Source: an uncultured Prevotella sp. (GTDB taxonomy: Bacteria; Bacteroidota; Bacteroidia; Bacteroidales; Bacteroidaceae). From it: a stretch of DNA of 13,236 nt. The stretch is taken from positions 1 to 13,236 of the forward strand of contig CAAGKM010000040.1 of NCBI GenBank assembly GCA_900770395.1, in the 5' to 3' direction. Numbering within the stretch: the first letter of the stretch is position 1; each line of letters opens with the position of its first letter. The position numbers and the translations under genes are program-made. The notes below the pieces were generated by a model. The model was given only the letters and a program-made list of their open reading frames with translations. It had not been told where the DNA came from and searched no databases. This document shows, piece by piece, positions 1-5,685 of this stretch.

Positions 1-32
1 CACTCTTTCCCTACACGACGCTCTTCCGATCT
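1..32. other. Illumina TruSeq adapter remnant (artefact)
   Basis: These 32 bases match the Illumina TruSeq read-1 adapter lacking only its first A; they end in the characteristic CTCTTCCGATCT. This is not phage sequence. Phage sequence begins at about base 33, so the true left terminus is either at 33 or missing from the contig. Confidence 0.97.
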
Positions 33-34
33 AT

Positions 35-93
35 CTTTGTGCAAAATGTCAATAGACACAAAATATTGTGCCCCCCACCCCTTAGGGTAGGGG
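35..93 (+). repeat. Left terminal inverted repeat
   Basis: This segment matches the reverse complement of 13129-13186. From the outer end there are 10 identical bases (CTTTGTGCAA), two mismatches, then 27 identical bases (47-73), a diverged stretch of 10 versus 9 bases, and a shared AGGGTAGGGG. Inverted repeats at the ends are the expected origins of protein-primed replication, where the terminal protein-polymerase complex initiates. The 27-base core holds two small dyads, TGTC-AATA-GACA (47-58) and CACAA-AATA-TTGTG (57-70). The outer boundary is uncertain because adapter sequence abuts it. Confidence 0.85.
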
Positions 94-98
94 AGTAC
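68..98 (+). other. Hairpin at inner edge of left terminal repeat
   Basis: GTGC (68-71) pairs with GTAC (95-98, one G-T wobble), A94 is bulged, CCCC (72-75) pairs with GGGG (90-93), and ACCC (77-80) pairs with GGGT (85-88) around a 4-base loop. A related hairpin with a bulged base sits in the right repeat (13120-13153), so the fold is kept while the sequence has diverged. It could be a replication-origin element or a block to transcription running in from the end. Confidence 0.5.
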
Positions 99-105
99 AG
101 CAATT

Positions 106-134
106 TTTACAATGTAAATAGCAACATATACAAT
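106..134 (+). promoter_or_regulatory. Candidate early promoter P1
   Basis: TTTACA (106-111) and TACAAT (129-134) are separated by 17 bases, a good sigma-A arrangement. The predicted start is near base 141, ahead of the whole early gene set. It lies just inside the left terminal repeat, where an early promoter would be needed. Confidence 0.55.
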
Positions 135-142
135 TTAGTGTA

Positions 143-151
143 TGGTATAAT
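143..151 (+). promoter_or_regulatory. Candidate early promoter P2 (extended -10)
   Basis: TGG followed by TATAAT (146-151) is a perfect -10 box with an upstream TGn extension. The -35 position at correct spacing (123-128, AACATA) is poor, as often seen with extended -10 promoters. The predicted start is near 158, about 30 bases before the first small reading frame. It overlaps P1, so the two may be alternatives. Confidence 0.6.
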
Positions 152-186
152 ATAGACAATGAAAGAAACAAGAAAAGGTGATTGTT

Positions 187-237
187 ATGACACGTAAAGA
201 ACAAAATATTATTCTTGGTCTTGTTGGTAAAGATTGA
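187..237 (+). CDS. Possible 16-residue leader peptide
   Basis: An ATG at 187 is preceded by AAAGGTG at good spacing (about 175-181) and opens a frame of 16 codons (starting MTRKEQNIILGLVGKD) that stops at 235-237. It is the first translatable frame after the left promoters and ends 23 bases before the next start. It may be a translated leader, a tiny phage protein, or a chance frame; only the ribosome binding site supports it. No function can be given. Confidence 0.35.
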   Translation: MTRKEQNIILGLVGKD

Positions 238-260
238 AAAAAGAAAGGGGGGGTGTTCCA

Positions 261-437
261 ATGAAAGAAGAAGTCATGATTGAAATTACCTTAACCGATG
301 ACAACATTACTCTTGATGGAGAGAATTTGCAAAAACTGACCGAGGATGACATTATCGACAGTATTAAGATGCTTGTCAGTCTTGCAAAGACTTTAAGTAT
401 TTTACAGGAAGGAGGCCGCGCGAATGGAAATGCGTAA
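261..437 (+). CDS. Small acidic early protein, unknown function
   Basis: The frame encodes 58 residues from ATG 261, chosen because AAAGGGGGGG (244-253) lies at a suitable distance. An upstream in-frame TTG at 234 overlaps the preceding small frame and has no comparable site. The protein is rich in Asp and Glu (for example LTEDDIIDSIKML), with a likely beta N-terminal half followed by one amphipathic helix. It belongs to the early region in front of the replication genes, where phi29-like phages keep small regulators and DNA-binding accessory proteins, but no family is recognisable. Its end overlaps the next gene by 14 bases, which suggests translational coupling. Confidence 0.7.
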   Translation: MKEEVMIEITLTDDNITLDGENLQKLTEDDIIDSIKMLVSLAKTLSILQEGGRANGNA

Positions 438-693
438 ATTCATTATCGAGATTCACCCGGACGGCAAATTGACGTGGTGCGAGTATGAGGACCCCAAGGA
501 GGCCACCAGAGCAGCAAACGACCGTGCATGGTTGGCCGGCTATCTGCAAGCCCTTAAGCATTGTGAAGATCAGGTAGATTACTTAAAGAACTTTAAAGGT
601 ATTTGCCGCTCATCCGATCTTATGTATCAGGGGGCCGAATCCGTTCGCTCCGCGGTGTTATCGGCCTATCGTAAATACATTAACAAAAACTAA
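424..693 (+). CDS. Small early protein, unknown function
   Basis: The frame encodes 89 residues from ATG 424, with GGAGG at 411-415. A second ATG at 430 is a possible alternative start. The N-terminal part (FIIEIHPDGKLTWCEYEDP) looks like a short beta hairpin, and the remainder is mostly helical with three Cys residues (19, 47 and 61). There is no signal peptide or membrane segment. It overlaps the preceding gene by 14 bases and lies upstream of the SSB gene, so a role in takeover or replication is plausible but is inference from position only. Confidence 0.75.
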   Translation: MEMRKFIIEIHPDGKLTWCEYEDPKEATRAANDRAWLAGYLQALKHCEDQVDYLKNFKGICRSSDLMYQGAESVRSAVLSAYRKYINKN

Positions 694-699
694 GTCGAA

Positions 700-738
700 A
701 CGGCCTCCGGGCCGTCTACCGGGACCGCCCGCCCGGTA
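700..738 (+). other. Tandem GC-rich hairpins between early gene and SSB
   Basis: ACGGCC (700-705), loop TCCG and GGCCGT (710-715) form a perfect 6-bp hairpin. TACCGGG (717-723) and CCCGGTA (732-738) form a second with an 8-base loop. There is no T-run after either, so a classical terminator is unlikely. An mRNA stabiliser, processing site or partial attenuator ahead of the SSB gene fits better. Confidence 0.5.
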
Positions 739-776
739 TTGATAATGACAGGGCACATAATGAAAGGAGCTATATT

Positions 777-1211
777 ATGTCTGAAGCAATGATGAAGTCC
801 GAAAACAATGGTGCTATGATGGTATCCGATGTGATGAATACCGGCATTGGGTATACCGATATGAATCTTTCTGATCGCTCTGCCGCGGTGGCCTTCTACA
901 ATGCCACGAGCAACCCCCTCCACAAGCTGAAGGAGCACGTCAACGAGGTTCTGTCGCTGGCTCATGTGTCCGTGGAGTGCGTGGAGGTCACCAAGGACGA
1001 CGCACCCGAGGGCAAAACGATTGCTCCCCGTATTGTCCTTATTACTGCTGATGGGGAGTCCTACGCCTGTGTTTCCGTTGGCGTGTATCAGTCGCTAAAG
1101 CGGATGTTTACGTTGCTCGGCACCCCCGACACGTGGACGGAGCCTGTGCAGATCAAGCCCGTCTTGATCAGCACCAAAAAAGGTCAGGTTATGTCTTTGA
1201 ATCTGGTTTAA
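777..1211 (+). CDS. Single-stranded DNA-binding protein, phi29 gp5-like
   Basis: The product has 144 residues and starts at ATG 777 after AAAGGAG at good spacing. It would coat the long single strands displaced during protein-primed replication. Recognition rests on the C-terminal half: residues 86-102 (a hydrophobic strand, then TADGESYACVS) and the end, 124-144, with STKKGQVMSLNLV as the last residues. This matches my recollection of phi29 gp5, where a FAADGSLYSAIS strand is followed by a terminal SSKGNVFFSLQLSL. The methionine-rich first 30 residues are not conserved with phi29. The position ahead of terminal protein and polymerase also fits. An inverted repeat at 1220-1245 follows immediately. 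Confidence 0.78.
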   Translation: MSEAMMKSENNGAMMVSDVMNTGIGYTDMNLSDRSAAVAFYNATSNPLHKLKEHVNEVLSLAHVSVECVEVTKDDAPEGKTIAPRIVLITADGESYACVSVGVYQSLKRMFTLLGTPDTWTEPVQIKPVLISTKKGQVMSLNLV

Positions 1212-1219
1212 TCTAACCA

Positions 1220-1245
1220 ATGGCCGCCGCACATGCGGCGGCCAT
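1220..1245 (+). terminator. Strong 11-bp hairpin after SSB gene
   Basis: ATGGCCGCCGC (1220-1230) pairs perfectly with GCGGCGGCCAT (1235-1245) around ACAT, followed by an AT-rich stretch with only short T-runs (ATTTGTTAT). It is probably a partial terminator or 3' stabiliser that lets SSB be made in excess over downstream genes. The ATG at 1220 is part of the stem, not a gene start. Confidence 0.6.
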
Positions 1246-1264
1246 ATTTGTTATAGGAGGCCCC

Positions 1265-1495
1265 ATGAAAAGTAAAGATAACAGAGTATCTCTGTTGAAC
1301 TGCGATGACTCCATGATTTACCTTGCATCTGCCATTGTATATAGTGGAGTCGCAGAAAAAGATGTCAAGTTTTTCCGTTCCGACTGGGCCAAAACCATTT
1401 TTAACGGTCTGGGCATCGAAGCGGCCCCCCTAGACTGGTATTATATGGTCATGGATAGAAAGGAGCGTGTAAAGCATGGCAGCAGGCGCAGCTAA
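1265..1495 (+). CDS. Small protein between SSB and terminal protein, unknown function
   Basis: The frame encodes 76 residues from ATG 1265, set by AGGAGG at 1255-1260. An in-frame ATG at 1220 is rejected because it lies inside a hairpin and has no ribosome binding site. The protein is soluble and mixed in charge, with the aromatic segment PLDWYYMVMDRKERVKHG near its end. It overlaps the terminal protein gene by 20 bases. In phi29 a transcriptional regulator (gene 4) lies between the SSB and terminal protein genes, but I see no helix-turn-helix here and do not assign that role. Confidence 0.7.
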   Translation: MKSKDNRVSLLNCDDSMIYLASAIVYSGVAEKDVKFFRSDWAKTIFNGLGIEAAPLDWYYMVMDRKERVKHGSRRS

Positions 1496-2075
1496 AGCAA
1501 GTGCGACCCTTAAATATGGCCCGGAACTGTACACTCCGTATGCCTTGGAATCTTGGCCCGATAGTCAGATGCGCAAAGAATACACCCGACTGCGTGACAT
1601 TGCGCAGAAACGTATTAAGCGACTATCAAAAGACCCCATTAGTGGGACAAGTGACGTCTACAAGGAATTTGCGGGGGGTTTCCCCACAATTAAAGCACTG
1701 CGAGGAGACCGCCAAGCATTGGAACAGGCCCTAGCGGATGTAGCGCGTTTTGTGCGCGCCAAAGGCTCCACCGTCGGCGGTGCGCGGGCAGAATTTGAGC
1801 AAAAAATGAAAGTTGGTGGCATCGACATTGCTGATGTTCCCGAAGATCAATATACGGCCCTGTCTGAATGGTGGGAAATCGTAAAAGCATCGGGCGTGTA
1901 TTACTATCCGTCAGATCAGCCAGTTATGTATTGGCGCGAGAAGGGTGGCTACAACGTCAGTATTGACGATTTTGTACAGTGGCAGCAAGGTGAGGTCAAC
2001 TATGGCAAAGAATGGAACTACAGCGACGGCAGCAGTTCCGCCGACCTGCGCGGAGGTTTTGGCGGAGGCTTGTAA
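1476..2075 (+). CDS. Genome terminal protein candidate (protein primer)
   Basis: The product has 199 residues and starts at ATG 1476 after AAGGAG (1460-1465), spacing 10. Its role would be to prime replication by accepting the first nucleotide on a hydroxyl side chain and to stay covalently bound to the 5' ends. Support: it lies directly before and overlapping the protein-primed polymerase gene, and residues 35-50 (EYTRLRDIAQKRIKRL), followed by 59-95, resemble the basic helical N-terminal region of phi29 terminal protein (EYARLVKNVKGKIARTKKK). It is shorter than phi29 gp3 (266 residues). The priming residue is not identifiable by eye; Ser and Tyr residues at 181-188, before a Gly-rich tail, are possible. 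Assignment rests mainly on position. Confidence 0.7.
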   Translation: MAAGAAKASATLKYGPELYTPYALESWPDSQMRKEYTRLRDIAQKRIKRLSKDPISGTSDVYKEFAGGFPTIKALRGDRQALEQALADVARFVRAKGSTVGGARAEFEQKMKVGGIDIADVPEDQYTALSEWWEIVKASGVYYYPSDQPVMYWREKGGYNVSIDDFVQWQQGEVNYGKEWNYSDGSSSADLRGGFGGGL

Positions 2076-4092
2076 TTATAACCCTGTCCCGTGGCTTATG
2101 GAGCATTTAGACCGCAAACACACAAAAGGCAAGAAACGCAAAACGAACAAGAAGCGCCTATATGTGAATATACCGTGTGCGTTTGATATTGAGACTAGCC
2201 GAGTATGTGTGGATGCGGACGATAACCCCCACACCATAATGTATATTTGGCAGTGCCAACTCGGTCTGGATATTACCATTATTGGCAGGACGTGGGACGA
2301 GTGGCTGAACTTTACGGGAGCAATCAGCGACTATTTACAAGCAAACAGCGGTCCGCAGGGTGATTGGTTTCTGTGTATGTACGTCCATAATCTTGCCCAT
2401 GAATTCCAATATCTGTCGGGCGTTTTGGATTTTGGCCCCAGTGACGTATTCGCCAGTAAGCCCCGCCGGGTCTTAAAATGTGACAACCGCGCTATTGAAT
2501 ACCGGTGCAGTATGAGACACAGCAACTTGTCTCTTGATGCTTGGGGCAAGCAGCTGGGCGCCCCTCATGCCAAATTAACGGGCGCTCTTGACTATTCCAA
2601 AGTGCGGTATCCATGGACTCCCCTGACATCTACAGAATTAGCGTATTGTATAAATGATGTCCGGTGCATTGTAGAGTGCTTGTTAATTGAGATGAAGCGA
2701 GACGGCGATGACCTGTATACTCTGCCATTAACGCGCACCGGCTACGTCAGACGAATGGCCCGAGAAGCTATGTATAAATGGGGCATTAAACGGGTCAAGC
2801 GTCTTTTGCCCTCATGGGACTTGTATCAGATGCTCCGGGAGGCGTTCCGAGGGGGTGACACCCATGCTAATCGGTATTATGTGGGGTTACATTTGGAAAA
2901 TGTCGGGTCCGTTGACATGTCAAGCGCCTATCCCGCCGTACAATGCGAATGTTATTTTCCAATGACTCCCTTTAGGCGGGAGCTGCCCACTGTGCAGAGG
3001 TTGATGCAATGTATGCGGCACGGCAAAGCATGTTTGATGCGCTTGCAAGTGAAAGGTTTGCGTCAACGCCTCAAGTGGTGGGGATTTCCTTATATTCCCC
3101 TCGCAAAAGTTAGGCACTGTGAAGGATACATTAACGACAATGGTCGTTTGCTGTCTGCTGAACATTTCGAGACCACCATAACAGACATCGACTTTAGAAT
3201 CATTGCTAAAGAGTATGACTGGGATGCTCTCAACGTCTTGGAGCTTTACACGTCCGATTATGGTAAATTGCCGAAACCGTTGACCGATTGCGTAAAAGAA
3301 AGCTACACCGGCAAAACATCCCTTAAAGGTGTAGCCGGTCAAGATTTGTATTATGTTAAGGCCAAGGGCGATCTCAACAGTTATTACGGTATGACAGCGC
3401 AGGATCCCTTGCAGCTGGATACACTTTTTGACGAGGACGACCCCAACAATCTTTGGAGCGAGTGTACCGACGACCCGGAGGGCAGCTATAACGAGCACCT
3501 CCCCCATCTGTTTTTGCCGTACCAATGGGGCGTATGGACTACAGCCCACACGCGCAAGCGCCTCAAAATAGCGCAATGGGCCGCGGGCAAGAATGGCGTG
3601 TACTGTGATACCGACAGCGTCAAGTACATGGGTAATATTGACTTAAGGGATTTTAACAAGGCCGTAACGCAGCTCGCAAAAGATAATGGCGCTTGCGCCA
3701 CAGACCCGAAAGGCAATACCCACTACATGGGCGTGTACGAGCAGGAGCCCAGCTATGCTGAGTTTATGACGTGGGGCGCGAAAAAATACGCGACTACCTA
3801 CAAAAAAGGCGGGCCGATCACTACTACCATAGCAGGAGTTAGCAAACGAAAAGGCGGTTTAGAGCTGACCTTGTGGGGCGGTTTTGAGGTGTTTAAGCCG
3901 GGGTTTACTTTTTGTTTGGCGGCAGGAAATCAGGTTATTTATAATGATAGTCCCAATGTGCCCGATTTTGTGGTTGACGGGCACACGGTGCATATAACAA
4001 GAAACCTGTGTATTTGTGATAATACCTACACACTGGGAATCACTGACGAGTACGCAAAGATACTTGGATACAAGATGATGGAGGTTATCTGA
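2002..4092 (+). CDS. Protein-primed family B DNA polymerase (phi29 type)
   Basis: The product has 696 residues and copies the whole linear genome from the terminal-protein primer, with strand displacement and 3'-5' proofreading. Exonuclease motifs are Exo I AFDIETS (D62, E64), Exo II HNLAHEFQYL (E134 where phi29 has Asp) and Exo III YCINDV (D219). Polymerase motifs are A (DMSSAYP, 305-311), B (KGDLNSYYG, 455-463) and C (YCDTDS, 534-539), followed by KKYATTY (594-600). The spacing between A, B and C leaves room for the TPR1 and TPR2 insertions of this subfamily. Start ATG 2002 follows AAGGTGAGG at 6 bases and overlaps the terminal protein gene by 74 bases. It gives about 50 residues before Exo I that phi29 (575 residues) lacks. 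A later ATG at 2098 would remove most of that but has no close ribosome binding site. Confidence 0.95.
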   Translation: MAKNGTTATAAVPPTCAEVLAEACNYNPVPWLMEHLDRKHTKGKKRKTNKKRLYVNIPCAFDIETSRVCVDADDNPHTIMYIWQCQLGLDITIIGRTWDEWLNFTGAISDYLQANSGPQGDWFLCMYVHNLAHEFQYLSGVLDFGPSDVFASKPRRVLKCDNRAIEYRCSMRHSNLSLDAWGKQLGAPHAKLTGALDYSKVRYPWTPLTSTELAYCINDVRCIVECLLIEMKRDGDDLYTLPLTRTGYVRRMAREAMYKWGIKRVKRLLPSWDLYQMLREAFRGGDTHANRYYVGLHLENVGSVDMSSAYPAVQCECYFPMTPFRRELPTVQRLMQCMRHGKACLMRLQVKGLRQRLKWWGFPYIPLAKVRHCEGYINDNGRLLSAEHFETTITDIDFRIIAKEYDWDALNVLELYTSDYGKLPKPLTDCVKESYTGKTSLKGVAGQDLYYVKAKGDLNSYYGMTAQDPLQLDTLFDEDDPNNLWSECTDDPEGSYNEHLPHLFLPYQWGVWTTAHTRKRLKIAQWAAGKNGVYCDTDSVKYMGNIDLRDFNKAVTQLAKDNGACATDPKGNTHYMGVYEQEPSYAEFMTWGAKKYATTYKKGGPITTTIAGVSKRKGGLELTLWGGFEVFKPGFTFCLAAGNQVIYNDSPNVPDFVVDGHTVHITRNLCICDNTYTLGITDEYAKILGYKMMEVI

Positions 4093-5153
4093 TGATTAAA
4101 TTATACACAGATGAGGGATGGCCGAATTTCTCCGAAAAGGATGGCATCTTGTCAACTGGGGCACCTATTATTTTTATATGGGGCGGACGCGGTACCGGCA
4201 AGACCTACGGGGCGCTAAAGCATGTGCATCAGACCGGGGACGAGTTTCTGTATTTGCGCCGCACACCGCAGCAAGCGGAACTTATTTGTGCGTCGCCCAG
4301 TATGTGGCCGTGGTCTCCGTTGAATGATGATTTACAAACACATTACGCCCCGTTTAAATTACCCAAAATAGCGGGACTGTATGAAGTGGGCAATGCGGGG
4401 GCCTATACTGATGCAGGAGCGCCCATAAAACCGGCCCAAATGGCCGGAGTTGTGGGAAGCGTGGTCACTCTGGCTCGCACCCGTGGTTTTTCAAGCCCCC
4501 ATACTAACATCATCATTCTGGACGAATACCAGAAAGAGGAATCCGACTATTACCGGCGCGGCGAGGGCGTCGGCCTCGCCAATATCTATGAAACGGTCAA
4601 CCGTAACCGCGAACTGCGAGGGCAAAAGCCCTTGACGTTGTTGTGTATGTCAAATGCGGTGGGCATGGCCAACCCCTATTACATGCAATGGGAGATCACC
4701 GACACAGTAGAAAAGATGATCGGCAAGAAAGAGCGCGTCAAGCTGTTGGCAGATAAGGGTATTCTGTTAATTGATCTTGTGGATAGCCGTATTGCAAAGG
4801 AAAAAGCAAATACGGCCCTCTATAGGTCCATGGCCGGCACAGACTTTTATAGGTCTGCTATTGAGAACCAGTACAGCGCTGAGGAGAAAAGTTTGGTCGT
4901 ATCCCGGCCCCTCCGTGAATACTACCCGCTTGTTCAAATTGGGCGGTGTTGCATCTATGAGCATAAGAGCAAACCACTTTACTATGTATGCAGGCACAGG
5001 TCTGGCGAAATGCCCACGTATGGCACCGGCGATTATGAAAGAAAACGGTTTAGGGCCGCGTATGGCTATATATGGCCCGCGTACTTACAGCGGCAACTTG
5101 AATTTGAGCGCTACTCGGATGAAATTTTCTTCCGTGAGTATTGCGGTACTTGA
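4092..5153 (+). CDS. DNA packaging ATPase, phi29 gp16-like
   Basis: The product has 353 residues and would pump DNA into the prohead through the portal using ATP. Walker A is GGRGTGKT (31-38) and Walker B is IIILDE (140-145). Other phi29 gp16-like features are EFLYLRR after Walker A (residues 51-57; gp16 has QFIYVRR), NRNRE after Walker B, and CMSNAVGMANPYY, which mirrors CLSNAVSVVNPYF of gp16. Length is close to gp16 (332). The start overlaps the polymerase stop as TGATG, with GGAGG just upstream, so the two are probably translationally coupled. Its stop codon lies within the -35 box of the following promoter. In phi29 this gene is in the late region after the structural and lysis genes; here it comes before them. 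Confidence 0.93.
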   Translation: MIKLYTDEGWPNFSEKDGILSTGAPIIFIWGGRGTGKTYGALKHVHQTGDEFLYLRRTPQQAELICASPSMWPWSPLNDDLQTHYAPFKLPKIAGLYEVGNAGAYTDAGAPIKPAQMAGVVGSVVTLARTRGFSSPHTNIIILDEYQKEESDYYRRGEGVGLANIYETVNRNRELRGQKPLTLLCMSNAVGMANPYYMQWEITDTVEKMIGKKERVKLLADKGILLIDLVDSRIAKEKANTALYRSMAGTDFYRSAIENQYSAEEKSLVVSRPLREYYPLVQIGRCCIYEHKSKPLYYVCRHRSGEMPTYGTGDYERKRFRAAYGYIWPAYLQRQLEFERYSDEIFFREYCGT

Positions 5154-5178
5154 CTTTTTTACACCGTTAATATATATT
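5150..5178 (+). promoter_or_regulatory. Near-consensus promoter driving structured RNA (and possibly late genes)
   Basis: TTGACT (5150-5155) and TATATT (5173-5178) are separated by exactly 17 bases, each box differing from the sigma-A consensus at one position. The ATPase stop codon TGA is part of the -35 box. Initiation 6-8 bases past the -10 box falls at 5184-5186, which is the first base of the closing helix of the RNA at 5185-5254. The same transcript could continue into holin, scaffold and capsid genes. Confidence 0.8.
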
Positions 5179-5184
5179 AAAGAT

Positions 5185-5254
5185 AATCCCCGGTGCCCAC
5201 AGGCAGCCCCCAGAAGGGGCGGGCAAGCGTCAGCCAGCGCAAGAACCGGGGATT
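5185..5254 (+). ncRNA. Three-way-junction structured RNA, candidate packaging RNA (pRNA)
   Basis: AATCCCCGGT (5185-5194) and ACCGGGGATT (5245-5254) pair over 10 bp to close the element. Arm 1 starts without a gap: GCCC (5195-5198) with GGGC (5221-5224), a 7-base bulge ACAGGCA on the 5' side only (5199-5205), then GCCCC (5206-5210), loop CAGAA, GGGGC (5216-5220). Arm 2 is GCG (5227-5229), loop TCAGCCAG (5230-5237), CGC (5238-5240). GGC in the bulge (5202-5204) can pair with GCC in the arm 2 loop (5233-5235). Known phi29 pRNA has paired 5' and 3' ends, a three-way junction, a first arm with a 5'-side bulge below a hairpin, and a second hairpin whose loop pairs with that bulge in a neighbouring pRNA. 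The topology matches and the neighbour is the packaging ATPase, but this RNA is shorter than phi29's roughly 120-base core. No T-run follows, so its 3' end is undefined. Alternatives are a leader switch or attenuator for the late operon. Confidence 0.62.
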
Positions 5255-5346
5255 TAATTGTATACGGGGTATATTATATGTACGGTTGTGCAGTATATGC
5301 TCCGGTAGTCAGTTTAATAATGTCGGTATGGGAGGTGATGTTATAT

Positions 5347-5682
5347 ATGAACGTTTGTGCAGTGTTGGCCGTGCTGGTTTTTATCGGAATGGATGTTGTC
5401 AGTGGGATGATTAAAGCCTTTTCTACGACTGGCTTTGATTCTAGCGTGATGCGTCAGGGATTTTACCACAAGCTGGGCGAAGTTCTGGCCGTTGGGTTGC
5501 TTGCAGCCGCCGATTTTTATCTTCCAATTGTGGGTGTCTATGTTGATGTGTCTTTTTCAGCAATCGGTTGCACCTATTTTGTCTTGATGGAAATTGGCAG
5601 CATCATCGAGAATATCGGGACGATTAACCCCGAGTTGGTGGGACCTCTTACTAAAATCTTTGCAAAACTCAAGGGGGATTAA
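5347..5682 (+). CDS. Holin (phi29 gp14-like, phage_holin_4 type)
   Basis: The product has 111 residues and would form lesions in the cytoplasmic membrane at the end of infection so that wall hydrolase can act. The family signature is seen as MDVVSGMIKAF (15-25), then SSVMRQGFYHKLGEVLAVGLLAAADF (32-57, broken here by no gap). Hydrophobic segments are at about 2-20, 46-64 and 66-88. Start ATG 5347 is chosen because GGAGGTGAT (5331-5339) is a full anti-16S match seven bases upstream. In-frame ATGs at 5278 and 5338 lack such a site. It is separated from the M23 enzyme by several structural genes, unlike the usual holin-endolysin pair. Confidence 0.88.
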   Translation: MNVCAVLAVLVFIGMDVVSGMIKAFSTTGFDSSVMRQGFYHKLGEVLAVGLLAAADFYLPIVGVYVDVSFSAIGCTYFVLMEIGSIIENIGTINPELVGPLTKIFAKLKGD

Positions 5683-5685
5683 CCA

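Noticed and set aside
1220..1264. Upstream ATG start for the gene after SSB
   Set aside because: It lies inside an 11-bp hairpin stem without a ribosome binding site, while AGGAGG stands just before ATG 1265.
5185..5254. The structured RNA read as a plain intrinsic terminator after the ATPase gene
   Set aside because: There is no T-run after the closing helix, the element is branched, and a promoter, not an end of transcription, leads directly into it. An attenuator cannot be excluded.
4771..5346. Long N-terminal extension of the holin frame
   Set aside because: It overlaps the ATPase gene and the structured RNA and does not resemble holin. A full Shine-Dalgarno match precedes ATG 5347.
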